From: Gentiana macrophylla
Taxonomy: Eukaryota > Streptophyta > Magnoliopsida > Gentianales > Gentianaceae
Assembly: GCA_026214975.1 (NCBI GenBank)
Contig: JAOBSW010000831.1
Coordinates: 1 to 64,000, forward strand
Reading direction: 5' to 3'
Length of the DNA: 64,000 nt
Shown here: one piece after another, positions 33,569 through 44,867 of the stretch
Layout of the letters: every line of letters starts with the position of its first letter
How positions within the stretch are numbered: the stretch's first letter is position 1
Translations under genes and position numbers: made by a program
Notes under the pieces: model-generated
Told to the model about the DNA's origin: nothing
Seen by the model: only the letters and a program-made list of their open reading frames with translations
Database searches by the model: none

Positions 33569-35993
33569 ATCCTCCCCCATTTAAGTGTAATCCTTGGTTT
33601 AGTTGAAAAACAGTCAAAACACAACAACTCATGCATCAATAATAATGTCACGAAGATTGAATTATCACCTAGTAATGTTACACATTTCAAATATTCGAGT
33701 ATCGAGGTGTGTCTAAGCATTGAACCCCTTTACACGTTTTGAATACATGAAGATAACATACACATGAGTTAATGTAACTCCAAAAGCTTATTCTTGACAC
33801 TAATTGTTCAGGCCTTGTGTCCATATCCATTCATGAGCATATAGAAAGCCAACCCTAGAACTTTCTTGAAGCGGCCAAACTTCATACTCATATATGTGAA
33901 TCTTTCTAATCATGTACCTGAAACACTTTTCCAAAAGATATCACCTACACAACAGGTAATGCACATACTTTCGGGACTTTTTCATGTGCCAAATCTTCGA
34001 GAATGGGCCTTCCACATTGAATTCTCGCCTATGGCGTTGTACCATAAGGAATTGGGTATCCCACCCCAAAGATTTAATGGGTTTTACACATCCCGATAAC
34101 AAACTTTTTACCAAGTTTCAAGTCAATCTATATTTGGTCAAACAAGATTGACTAAATCATGAGTACTCTTTGAACAACCACCATCATCCTTTGAGTTATA
34201 AACTCACAATCCAAACACATTGGATAACTAGGATGAACTTGGTTATTAATTTCAAGGAATTCGAACTTCTAAGTCATCAACAAAGAAATCCAACTCCATA
34301 GTCCGACTGAAATTTATGCACTTAGAAGCTCATAAATGATACTTCATCCTAGCACAAATTACTAGTTAACCGAGGATTCTTCTAAACCGAAGGAATCTCA
34401 TTTTACTATAGAGTTTAAACCTCCCCATGTCTTGTAGTTTAAAGCCTTGATGACAATACCGTCCAATTATGAACAACATGATTTGGTTAATACCAAAATC
34501 AACATGTCAACAATGTAAATTACTACATCACCTTATATTCCAAGGCAAATCCAATCTTTTGTAGATCGAGCATGTTTCACTTTTAGTATCATGATTAGAT
34601 ACTAAACCAAAGCAAAACACCAAACATGTATTCAACATACATCAAAGGACAAAGTCACTTCCTTAGACATCAAACATATATAAGACATATAAAGTATAAA
34701 ACATATGTAAGATTTGAATAGTTACGAACAAGGTATTACAAACAACTTTAAATTAAACTAATCTTCAAGCTAAGATGTCTATCAAGTTTAATTAGCACCT
34801 TGAACCAAAATAGCATATACACTCCTATAGCATATCAACATCTTATATGCATATAAGTATCACTTAAGCATACCAATAAACATACATGTAAAATTATTTC
34901 AAATCATACAAACCATGTACAACTAATGTTTAAACTATATACTTCCAAGAACCAAAGGATATACTTAAATCTCTTAACAATGACAACCTTGACTCCTTTT
35001 CATGAATGTCACGGATCAACAATCCACCGGTTCAAAACTTCAAAAACGAGTTGATCCTTACACTCACAATTTTCCAAACCGGAGTCAAAACTCAAAACAA
35101 CATTTTATTAGTTGTTTCACCAAGACTTAGTTTACTGTCATTATTCTATCCTTTGTTTGATCTTACATACTAGGCATTCAACCTAGTAAAACAAGTTTTC
35201 CAGAAATCTAAATTTCTTTAGATTTGCAAACTCTTCATTACAAGTGTTCTATCAAAGATAGACATTTAAAATCATTATCTCTTCAACATGATTTCCATCT
35301 ATTTGTACCATTAGAAAACATCTAACTACAATAGACATCAAGCTTTCCAAGAGATAACACTTGATTCATCCCAATCATTAGTTATACACAAACACTTAAA
35401 ATTTCTAAACATTAACATGATTTTATCACCAAGATCAATGAACATTAAACATTAAACACGCAGCAAGTTTCATCATTGATTCAATCATGTCTAGAAAAAT
35501 CAAGCCAAACAACATATATGAATAATCAAATAACATCCAAGAACAAAACTAGACACTACAATCAAATTTTATATTGATTGTAGTTACTGTTCTTGGACAC
35601 CACAAACTTTCATGAAATAATGTAAATAAACATACATACCATTCATCCGTAGTCATAGCAACATCACAAAGAATTTTTACAAAGTCATTCCAATGAACTT
35701 TTACTTACCAAAAGATTATAATCGACTTTGCATCAATCAAAAAACCGCAGTAACTTCTCAGAATTTCTGACAACTGTCAACATCGAACCAGACCGCAAAC
35801 TTGATATCACTGCGATCCTCGTCTCGCCACGATTCTAACGGTATCTCCGGATTTTCAAACCGATTCCTGAATCAAGAGTTATGCCCAAAATACTAGGACA
35901 CAACCTTTGATCAAGTCTGCCATCTTCTAAAGTTCACTCCCTCGAACTCTTCCTTTCGAAACCGACATTGTAAACTTAATAACTTTTGTAGAT

Positions 35994-36754
35994 TGTTGTA
36001 GAAATATGGATTTCAAGGGAACCACAATGTCAATCAACACGCAGAAAACTCAGAAAACGCAGAAAAATTTGATAACTTGATATGAACGTAGAATCGTGAT
36101 GAACACTTTCCTACAAAAGTTATTTGCCCCTTACTGAATGCCTAGGTGTCACAAATACTTTTGTGAGATAAGACTACGTTTTCCCTTCATATTTAGGCAC
36201 CAAAAATATGAAGAATGCTCTGGAGATAGTATATAAGTGTTTTAACTCTCAAAGATGAATGTGCTATCTTTCTTGTAATTTTTTTTTTTTTTAAAGCACT
36301 TAAAATGATCATTTATATTGGTGGAAAAACGACCTATTTTATGTATGCAACCTTTGGAAACAAGGTGCATACAAAAAACAGTTGAAAAGAGTGAAAAACA
36401 CATCACTTCAGAATTTCGGCCACAAAGGGCGCTGGCCACCTGAAAGCAAAAACCGACCAAACTCTCTGTTCAAATTTATACACAGAAAACCCCACAAAGG
36501 GAGCTGTGGTGGACAAACGACACTTTGTCACTGCATTTTTCCCAAACACAGATTTTGGTCCTTTAAGTGGATTTTCAGTCATTTAAGCGATTTTCCCGAA
36601 CTATACTTGATCATTTAAATCCGTAAACTCGTAAATACTTATATGAGCATACACTCAGTATCTCCAAACTCATTTATAGCATTCCGAGTTCACCCATCTT
36701 TGTACCAAACCCCGATTACAATAAATGTACATGGTAACACTTAAATTACCAACA
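35994..36754 (-). repeat. Element C 5' LTR
   Basis: Same ends as the 3' LTR, followed by the TSD TATTT. The interior side begins (minus) 'atctacaaaagttattaag', which does not look like a standard tRNA-Met primer-binding site. Confidence 0.9.
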
Positions 36755-36894
36755 TATTTCATGAGAAGAGCACATGTATTATGTGTTTTATATTATAATA
36801 CAGGCAAATTTTAAAATGCATCTGGAGCAATTATGATTTGGTATTTAATGACTAATATAGCGTATATCGTTCATATCACAATACTCCTAATACA

Positions 36895-38332
36895 TGATCC
36901 GCGTGTAAGCCATTAATACGCACTAAATACTAGTAAGAGTACCAGGTCAATCATAGTATAATAGATGCGAGTCAAGGTCGATCCCACAGAGATAATGCAA
37001 CATGGATAATGACTATTAAACCTAACCAAGGAGACACATAACGGTCCTTAGACCAACATAAGGACAGAAAAGTAACTGGTGTATCTCTCATCTCCGGTCT
37101 CCTAACTTGGTGATTAATCCTTATGTTTACTTTTCCTCGTAATTCCCTAGTCTTACCAGAACATGTGTTTAATTCAGTTTTAAGCTACGGGTGTAATCTC
37201 CTAATCTTATCTACTAAAATTGAAAGGACAGCAGACGTCTATATGCAGTTAACCTCTTTCGTTGGTTGTATTAACCCACATGCAATAAGTTTTACAAAAT
37301 GCCGGTTCAATTCCAAGAACCTCCCTAAGCAGCTATCGTGGATTGACTAGCACGTTCCTAGGGATTGATCTGACAATATCCAAACTAACACTTCACTTTA
37401 TCGTCCTTCATGTTAATTTACGAATACAATAAGCAGATTGGCCATATCTAACTTACTGTTAATTAAAAATGTCGATCAACGTAGCCGACGCTGAATCTTC
37501 AGATTAGGGGGACCTAAAGGTTGTCCCGCGGCTGCGATATAGACCGCCGCTTCCGCGGTGGCAGTGGTTCCCAATTCTGAAATCTACATCGTTCTGTTCT
37601 AGTTATTCTAGTTAATTACGATTCGTTTAGACATGCAGATTAATTACAACACGTTAATCTAAATTAATCTACCATGATTAAAATACGAAGGGACGTTCAA
37701 ACCTTCATACATTTATCAATGACGGATCTAGCTTGATTAACTCAAACTAGTTGACGGATTGGAGAAGATAACCAAGCAACAAACTCAAAATCTAAATAAC
37801 AAACTCCTTATTTCATAGATAAAAGAATTGTATGATAAGATATGAAAAAGTGTATTTTTGCGCATATGAGTCGTATATTACAATAAACCGGCATAACCTT
37901 TATATAGAGCTGTAAAACCGATCTAGTAGATCTAACCCTAACCAACTTAACATAGATTACGGCTTTCTTCTTTTCGTGTCTTCCAAGTTGCAGCGTCTAC
38001 GGCTACGGTTTCCGCAGCCTCGGGCCTTTTTTGCTTCCCTCTAGTCCAGCAGACTTCAAACAGACTTTTCCTGACTTGTGCCCAATGTTTTCTTTTAATC
38101 CAGATCCACTTAGTGCTCGGCTCCATAATAAATTACTCATGAAAATCACATCAAACGAGACAAAACTGTACCAAATATCGGGATAAAATATAAAGATGCA
38201 TAATTAATACTCAAGGAACCGACACTAGGCAATTGACACATATTTCATACAATAATCAGACTATCATTTATCAATAGAGCATAATTTGGGGTAGATAGGG
38301 GTATATTTATTATACTAATTATGGTGCTATCA
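36895..38332 (-). mobile_element. Solo LTR (family S2)
   Basis: 1438 bp, plus ends TGATCCGCG and GGTGCTATCA, perfect TSD ATACA (36890-36894, 38333-38337). Read on the minus strand it has GC words ('tgcggaaaccgtagccgtag', 37985-38020) upstream of a TATA box (TATATAAA, about 37902-37909) and the end motif 'tctgtgggatcgaccttg' (36970). Non-coding; the short ORF at 37123 is a shadow. Confidence 0.92.
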
Positions 38333-38596
38333 ATACACTACATTGTTAGTTTTAATTTCACTCTTTAAAGTTTTATGTTCGTCGTGCTCATTGATCTTGA
38401 CTGAACATCTGGCAGAATAAGTTTGTTGACCTGATTTTAGTCCAGAAAGTGTCAAATGCACTTTGTGACGCGTGAGTTTAGAAAACAACAAACACCTGAC
38501 TCAAATTAGGCAAAAGTTTCCGGATTTTTTTAAGACTCTTATTGGATCAGAATCGTGTATCGTGTGAACAGATATTCTATAATAAGATAATATATT

Positions 38597-38724
38597 GGAC
38601 TTCTCTATATCTAAAATATATATTCCCGGATTTAAAAATTTTCCACTTCTTTGAAAAATTGTACTTCTCTATATCTAAAATATATATTCCCGGATTTAAA
38701 AATTTTCCACTTCTTTGGAATATT
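38597..38724. repeat. Two-unit tandem repeat, 64-bp period
   Basis: 'acttctctatatctaaaat' to 'ttttccacttcttt' occurs twice in direct succession (starts at 38599 and 38663) with almost no change, so the duplication is recent. Confidence 0.9.
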
Positions 38725-38797
38725 TTAACTAGTATAGAATGATGATTTAAGACCATCTTAAAAGTGGTATAATCGTATATCGTGTGAAAAGTCACTC

Positions 38798-39360
38798 TTG
38801 ACTATGGCTTACGCTTCAAAGCCGGTTACCCTAACATTTGTTGGTTTCTCTGATGCAGAATGGGATGGTTGTCCCATTGATCCAAAGTCAGTATTTTTTT
38901 TTTTTTTTTTTGGAGGGAAAAATCTGTATTTGGACATTGAATTTATCTTGGCTCCTCACGGGTCTCATGGTCCTCTAAAATACAACATGTTTTCTTAAGG
39001 TCTTGTACAAAATCAAAATACAGATCCTTATCTAATGTTGTTAACTTGTTGTTGATCTCATTTGGATTCAATCTCTCCTAACTGAACTTGGTGCTTCAAT
39101 CTGCAATTCCAGAGTTGTTCTATGATAACTCTTCAATTCCTGAGTTGTTCTATGATAAAAAAAATCATATGTTATATGCTAGGATTAAACACATTAAATT
39201 GATCGATGTCCACTTTATTCAAACTCAAAGTGGCTGCAGTGAGACATGTCCCTTTATGCATAGTCTGCTGACGTTCTGACCAAAGCCTGGCCTAGCAGCA
39301 AGTTTCAACTCCTTTGTGTCAAACTCAGCGTTTCTTGTCAATCGTTTCATTTGAGGGGAG
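38798..39360 (+). pseudogene. Copia RNase H remnant with polypurine tract
   Basis: Reads LTFVGFSDAEWDGCPIDPKS (the SDA-W-GCP-D box of Copia RNase H), then after an insertion with a T-run (38893-38909) YARIKHIKLIDVHFIQ and, in shifted frames, LTKPL-like sequence ending in 'ttgaggggagt' (39350-39360), a polypurine tract. It is a different Copia lineage from Copia-A (ARTKHIE type tail). The LTR part would follow at 39361-39700, but its end was not found. Confidence 0.72.
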
Positions 39361-39943
39361 TTTATTTAAGTATTAAGTTAATTAGTCTTAAGTTGGGGTC
39401 GTTTCATCTGAGAGACTTCCCAGTAGAGAAGCTCGCCACGTGGCGGGATACGGACCACGTAGTTTTTCGAGGTGGAATACACACAGTGCCCCATGTGTGG
39501 AAATGTGTGGTCAGACATCACACGTCGCGTGAGGCAGCTTCCCTAGTAAGAGTAGTTTTTAGAGATAGATTCTATTGTATGTAGTTTAGCCAATCTGGTT
39601 GTAACACGTGGTTAGATGGTACATCATTATGTAACACTAATATTGCACAAATGAATCCTTCATTAGATTTAGCTAGTTTTCCAAATAGGATCAATTTTTC
39701 AATCTTTTTCCTACATAGCATATTTTATATTTTCCCCAAGAAACGAAACTTGTGTACATACAAGGTGATGAAACAAGAACAACAGTTGTGCAACAGCGAA
39801 TGTTACAACACACTTTTACGATCTTGATTACGATTAGTCTACAATGTGATCAACGGTTTCTACATCATGAGCAATGATTCAAAAGGCGATCGAGTATGTC
39901 ACTCGTTGTAACACAACCGTTATGATAATAATACTTCTCAATC
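39361..39943. other. Probable LTR remnant and short repeats, no gene
   Basis: 39361-39700 is likely the decayed LTR belonging to the RNase H remnant. 39780-39925 contains paired words 'gttgtgcaac' / 'gttgtaacacaac' similar to the ends of the MITEs at 40500-41100 and 45996. No TSD could be set. Confidence 0.4.
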
Positions 39944-40180
39944 TGGGGCGGATCCACGTGACCCTGGGGTCCCACTCAAATTTAAAATAAAATAAAAAAG
40001 CGAAACAACGTCGTTTTGGTAATTAAAAAAAAAATCAATTTTTGACCTAATTATCCGCCCATCTTGGTTCCGACTCGGAAATTTTGACCTAATTATCCGT
40101 CCAACCTAGAAATATTTTAGGATTAATATACTTTTGTTACGGTTGACCCTACTGAACTTTGGTTTTGGATCCGCCACTGT
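39944..40180. mobile_element. hAT-type MITE next to the cysteine-rich gene
   Basis: 237 bp, ends TGGGGCGGATCC and GGATCCGCCACTGT, perfect 8-bp TSD TCTCAATC (39936-39943, 40181-40188). It contains a doubled 'ttttgacctaattatccg' (40033 and 40081). It lies 10 bp past the stop codon of the minus-strand gene, so within its 3' UTR. Confidence 0.9.
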
Positions 40181-40198
40181 TCTCAATCGTTGTAGGAG

Positions 40199-40815
40199 TT
40201 ATTCGCCATCATATAAGCACTGATTATTGATGCACTGGCATACTTTCGGGTTGTTGCATGTCGCCGAATCTTCACAAGAGTTTCCATAACAATTAAAAAG
40301 ATGTAGTTTCCTAAGATTAATTGGTCTATTATGCAAATGATCTTTATCCTCAAGCACAACTGCAAGAACAACAAGAAAGCAAAACCGCAAGTTTGGAAAC
40401 ATGAATATGTATCGAGCATAACGAGTGTCATAATGTACTTTTAATTATATAATGGGTCATACGATTATTAATTATAGAAAATATGTTATCAATTAATGGT
40501 CTAAAAGTATGCTACTGACTTGATGACTTGTTGTAACCATTTTGTCGTGTCAACTAGTAGCATTTCTCATATCGGGAATGTTAATTCCGCAATTGTTACA
40601 ACACACAACACATATTTAACTAATTGATTATTGTCAGACTCATATCAACCATTATATGAAATCGAATGGTGATAGTTACACAAACATAACACATTTTGTT
40701 GTAGCACAAACATATCTCTTTCAACGTTGATCATTATAAGACTCACAAGAATGAAGATTTTCCACCCCATTATCAGTGATATATATTGTGGCCTTCTGCG
40801 TTACATATATATCCT

Positions 40816-40875
<60 letters not shown>

Positions 40876-41561
40876 ATATATATATCACTGGTAATGGTGT
40901 GGAAACTCTTCATTCCTGTGAGTCTTATAATGATCAACGGTGAAAGAGATATGTTTGTGTCACAACAAAATATACACAATAAAGTGCCACAACACTTTTA
41001 TACCATTGATGATTTTTATGAGACTGATATGAATCAATAGATCTCACATCATAATCAATTATGTAAAAGTGTGTTGTGTATTTCTTTTTCGTATTTTGTT
41101 GTGGCACTATCAGTGCTCATAGTGAAAAACTAATTTGTGATATTTTGTTGTGACAAGTCGGTTGTGGAACAAACACTACTCTTCCCAAATGATGTCATCC
41201 ACAATACGAAGGCACTTAAATAGAGTAAGAGTAGTATTAGTTCCACAAGAAATTGTCACAACAAAATAACACAATATTTTTTTATAAAAAAAAAAAAAAA
41301 AAAAAAGAGAGAGAAGTGGTGTAGTAAAAGAATAAAACTTACCGGTGAAATCACCGTTGGGATTTTCAGGAACAGGTTGAGTGACCTTTTGGGCTTTTAT
41401 GACCACTGCCACATAATTCAAAAAAATAAATACATTAATTATTTTTTTAACTTGAAAACACAGATTATACAATAAGCAAAATGATGTAACGGGGAAAAGA
41501 AGGTTTTTTTACGGGTTGAGGCAATGAGAAAAAGTAAAGTAAAATATTTCAGTTTCTCCAT
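40199..41561 (-). CDS. Six-cysteine secreted peptide (3 exons: 41513-41561, 41343-41405, 40199-40359)
   Basis: Predicted 90-residue secreted peptide. Exon 1 (MEKLKYFTLLFLIAST) is a signal-peptide core; the donor CCC|GTAAAA leaves phase 1. Exon 2 follows a 'tgtggcag' acceptor, ends at CCG|GTAAGT, and is 63 nt, so phase 1 is kept. Exon 3 follows a T-rich 'gttcttgcag' acceptor and reads on without a stop to the cysteine domain, spacing C-x4-C-x5-C-x5-C-x-C-x4-C, ending QCLYDGE. The join of all three frames is unlikely by chance. The 41360-41342 and 40359 borders enclose a 983-bp intron filled by an inverted-repeat MITE and (TA)n. Function unknown: the pattern resembles nodule-type or defensin-like cysteine-rich peptides. 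Alternatively exon 3 alone could start at its own Met (40402). Not supported by transcripts here. Confidence 0.55.
40590..41100. mobile_element. Long inverted-repeat MITE with (TA)n centre
   Basis: Left arm about 40600-40815 and right arm about 40870-41095 pair over some 220 bp: 'aacatatctctttcaacg', 'tgatcattataagactcac' and 'gaatgaag' each recur inverted on the far side. The centre is a (TA)n tract. The outer parts carry 'cacaacaaaat'/'gttgtgt' words as in the Mutator-type MITE at 45996. It sits in intron 2 of the minus-strand peptide gene. A transcript would fold into a long hairpin. Confidence 0.8.
40818..40872. repeat. (TA)n microsatellite
   Basis: About 27 TA units at the centre of the inverted repeat. 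The ORF at 40786-41040 is only an in-frame reading of this tract. Confidence 0.97.
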
Positions 41562-41699
41562 ATGCTCAAGCTTTCCAACACTCCAATTGAATAATGACGT
41601 AGTAGTATATATGCACAATGTAAAGTAATATATATATATATACACTAGGACAAGTCTGACTAAGTTTTAGCGATATGACATCGGTCCCTTTTAAGATGA

Positions 41700-41910
41700 A
41701 GAATGTAAAGTCCATTATCTGTAAAATAATAGTCTGCTCGCCCCCGTATAATTAAGTGAGACATGTCTTGTCAATTTCGGTTAACTCATTTAGACTAAAC
41801 GATAACGACGGGTATACACATAACCCACACTAGCTGGTGGGACTCGAACTCAAGACCTTATGGTTCTGATTGCTGAGGCCTCACTTAACCACTTTGATAA
41901 AGCCTCATTA
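41700..41910 (-). mobile_element. SINE (tRNA-derived, Au-like)
   Basis: On the minus strand from about 41905, a tRNA-like head has a box A-like 'tatcaaagtggttaagtg' and box B GAGTTCGAGTCCC, followed by 'accagctagtgtggg'. The order and words fit plant Au-type SINEs. The 3' end lies near 41700-41750 with no clear poly(A) or poly(T). Confidence 0.6.
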
Positions 41911-42009
41911 GCCGTAGAATATACTAATGTCTTTGTCATAACTCTCATGATGCAGTAATAAGACCTATTTTTAATGTAAAACCACCACCGTCACATTATG
42001 GTAGTTTAT

Positions 42010-43187
42010 TTTTTAATAAATGTAACGCCCCAGGACTTGGTGATGTCAGGGCTACTTGAGACCAAATGGATTCAGTAACGATATAGGCTCATCGTCCTTT
42101 TTTTATCGAGAATTTTAATAACTTTTCTCACAGTTTTTCAATAGTGGGTATTACATTGCACCCTTTTAAGGACATCTCAATAATCACCCCCTAATCAGAA
42201 GATTCTATAGGTGACATCCACCGCCACTCATCAAAAGATTCTGGTGGTAGCTTTCACCGCCTCTCACAGTGTGGATTCAATAACGACTTAGGCTCATCGT
42301 CCTCATTTGATCAAAAATCTTGATAATCTTTCTAACTTTTTTTTTCAATAAAGATATTACATTCTCCCCTTTTAAAGACATCTTAATAATCACAACCCCG
42401 TTCTCCCCTGCCTCTTCAGAAGATTCTAGAGGTAACATCCACCGCTTCTCATCTGAGAATTCTAGAGTGTTGTACATAGTTTCATCTGATAGTTGACTCT
42501 TTCTAGAGGCGGTGCGGTCTTCACCGTCTCTTACATTGTTGTACATAGTTTCATCTGGTAATCGTCGATTCTAGAGGTAACATCCACCGCTTCTCATCTG
42601 AGGATCTAGAGTGTGTTGTACATAGTTTCATATGATAGTTGGCTCTTTCTAGAAGCGGTGCGGTCTTCCCCGCCTCTTACAATGTTGTACATAGTTTCAT
42701 CTGGTAATCGTCTCTGAGACCACCTACAACGCCCTAGAGCTCGGTAATGAATTCAGTAACTACTTAGGTTCATCTTCCTCGTTCGGTACGAAATGATTAA
42801 CTCAAATTATCAAGTTCATTATGACTCAATTAACATTATATCTTAATATTCAATTTGAATTGTTTTCTATGTGGGATCTTACAATAAATAATAAGGGAAA
42901 TGATAACGACACGGTCAAATAGACATTGTAAATGTCACGACATAACGTGATAATTCATGTTACGTGCTTTCAAATATAATATTTTCCATGTGATTTAATA
43001 ATAAGATATGATTCCCCTATCATATCATTGCTAGTCATGTTAGGACTTTAATAGTATAATCTGATTAAGTCAATACATTACATTAATATTAATGTCTAAC
43101 TTGTTGATGTTGAAAAGCTGGAAATAAAAAATTAAACAATAGCAACAAAGTTTTATTGACAGATAACTGAGCACTGTAAATAGGTGG
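42010..43187 (-). repeat. Repeat family D, right copy, main part
   Basis: Inverted match of 7075-9535. It starts (minus) with 'aactgagcactgtaaatag'-type sequence at 43187 and ends near 42010 with 'ctggggcgttaca'. Contains two to three tandem sub-units of 'tagaggcggtg', 'gttgtacatagtttcatc' (42270-42720) and two of 'gattattaagatgtc' with 'gatgagcctaa'. The insertion of a solo LTR (43188-44667) splits it; 44673-44700 continues it. The minus ORF at 42277-42546 has no domain. Confidence 0.65.
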
Positions 43188-44667
43188 TGGTGGGTCGTCA
43201 ACCCACCAAAAATAATTCACCTACTACCTTTATAGCTAGTATAGCGAAAGTAGGGTCGAACCCACAGGGAACGGTGGACTTATTTCTCCTAAAATTTATA
43301 AAATAAAATATATTTTTGTTTTTATTAATTTCCTACGAAGATAAGAAAAATAAACGAAAAAAAAGGTTCCAGCTAATTAATCGTTTCCCCCTCAAATCCT
43401 ACGACTGATCATTGATGCAAAGATTACTCGTTAAATTATTAATAAATTAGTTATAGTTGCCGACAATCGCCAAGCAAGCAGTTTTTCCTATGTTCGATAA
43501 GCAGGACAATCGCCACTACTTATTCTCTAATTGTATAGCACACCTCTCAACAATCGCCAGAGGTTTGGTGAGAACAATTGCATTAACGATCAGAAAAACT
43601 CAATTCTAGGTATTAACACATCGGGTTAACTTTAACCTAAATCACTTATTTCCACAACAGAAAATCCTACGGGCTCTCAACAATCGCCAGATGTTTGGTG
43701 AGAACAATTGCATTAACGATCAGAAAAACTCAATTCTAGGTATTAACACATCGGGTTAACTTTAACCTAAATCACTTATTTTCACAACAGAAAATCCTAC
43801 GGGCTACGAACCGGCATGCAATATGTTGTTTACCACTTAAAATTAAATCTTTTTGACAATCGCCTAGACTCGATTTTTGGTGCTAGATTAAATTATTCAT
43901 CTAATTATCCGGCCAAAACAATTAAACGAACAATCAAATCATGAATCGATGAAAGCCGAAAATAAATGAATACTAACAATTTAATCGAGGATGAATAACA
44001 ATTCGATCTCACAAGCTCATAGGATCAAGGGGTGAAATAATCAATTAATTGGAAGAAAAATTAACTATTCATAACACTAAAAACATAAACTAAATTTAAA
44101 CAAACAATAAATCAAGTTACCAACGACAGACCATAAGTAGCCGGCAAATCTTTCTGGTGATGCCCACCCCCTGCCGTCCTCCTTTTTTTTTCTTATGCGC
44201 AGGTACCTGTTTTTTTCTTTTCGTTTCCAAAATCCTCATTTTTATTGTCGAATATTCCCCTCCAGCTTACGTGAGAGAATTGCCACAAGGGCCAAGCCCA
44301 ACTATTTTTATTATTGTCTTTTATAATTCTAAAATAAAACTTATATAACTATTAAAAAGTTTATATAATAATATAAATCAAATGTGAAAATTGAGAGAAA
44401 ATCCAAAGCGGGCCCCGGTGAATTTGTCTTCTTTTCAACACGTCGGGATCCCGTACATGCGCTAAAACTCGAAACTACTACTTAAAAACCTCTTTTCTTC
44501 CATCTTCCACAAAACTTCTTAAAATTGCTCCATAAGTTCCAAAATCTTCCAACTTCTTTCTGAGCCTTCCAAAACCCGAAAATCAACCAAAACATACCCA
44601 AAAAGTATCTTCCGACAAAATAGATATAAAATAACCATATAAAATACCACAAAATACGGACTCATCA
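43188..44667 (-). mobile_element. Solo LTR (family S4), inside repeat D
   Basis: About 1480 bp, plus ends TGGTGGGTC and GGACTCATCA, TSD GGTGG (43183-43187, 44668-44672; the left border could shift by 3 bp because of the GGTGGTGG run). End motif on the minus strand 'ccctgtgggttcgaccct' (43250). Non-coding; contains the 128-bp tandem duplication at 43546-43802. Confidence 0.88.
43546..43802. repeat. 128-bp tandem duplication in solo LTR S4
   Basis: The unit starting 'ctctcaacaatcgccaga' occurs at 43546 and 43674, differing at only about two positions. Another 'acaatcgcc' word recurs at 43462 and 43505. Confidence 0.92.
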
Positions 44668-44672
44668 GGTGG

Positions 44673-44697
44673 AGATATATATCCCTAGTTTATAACT

Positions 44698-44779
<82 letters not shown>

Positions 44780-44830
44780 AAGTTTTACCGCCAGATTGCT
44801 GACCACTATCAATAGCTAGAGATATAAAAC
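44673..44830. repeat. End of repeat D right copy around a (TA)n tract
   Basis: 44673-44700 continues the repeat D sequence after the solo LTR. A (TA)n tract fills 44703-44776. 44780-44830 ('agttttaccgccagattg', 'aaaccggttaaata') repeats a part of D already present at 43150, so the end is partly duplicated. Confidence 0.6.
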
Positions 44831-44867
44831 CGGTTAAATAAATAATAGATTAATCTTCCTTCGGACA

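Larger units (their letters stand above)
32804..36754 (-). mobile_element. Element C: non-autonomous LTR element related to Copia-A
   Basis: LTRs 32804-33568 and 35994-36754 (765 and 761 bp) have TGTTG...CAACA ends, and a perfect 5-bp TSD TATTT (32799-32803, 36755-36759) marks an intact insertion. The polypurine tract (minus GGGGGAGGAT) adjoins the 3' LTR. The interior is only 2.4 kb with no gag or pol domains. Its 3' part (about 33740-34100) matches the 3' untranslated region of Copia-A ('tatggacacaaggcc', 'ggccgcttcaa', 'tctatatgctca'). It must have been mobilised by a related autonomous Copia. Confidence 0.9.

Noticed and set aside
40786..41040. 84-codon ORF with a YIYIYI run
   Set aside because: It is a translation of the (TA)n centre of the inverted-repeat MITE.
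42277..42546. 89-codon minus-strand ORF
   Set aside because: Lies entirely within the tandem sub-units of repeat D and has no domain; the matching part at 8980-9300 has no equivalent ORF.
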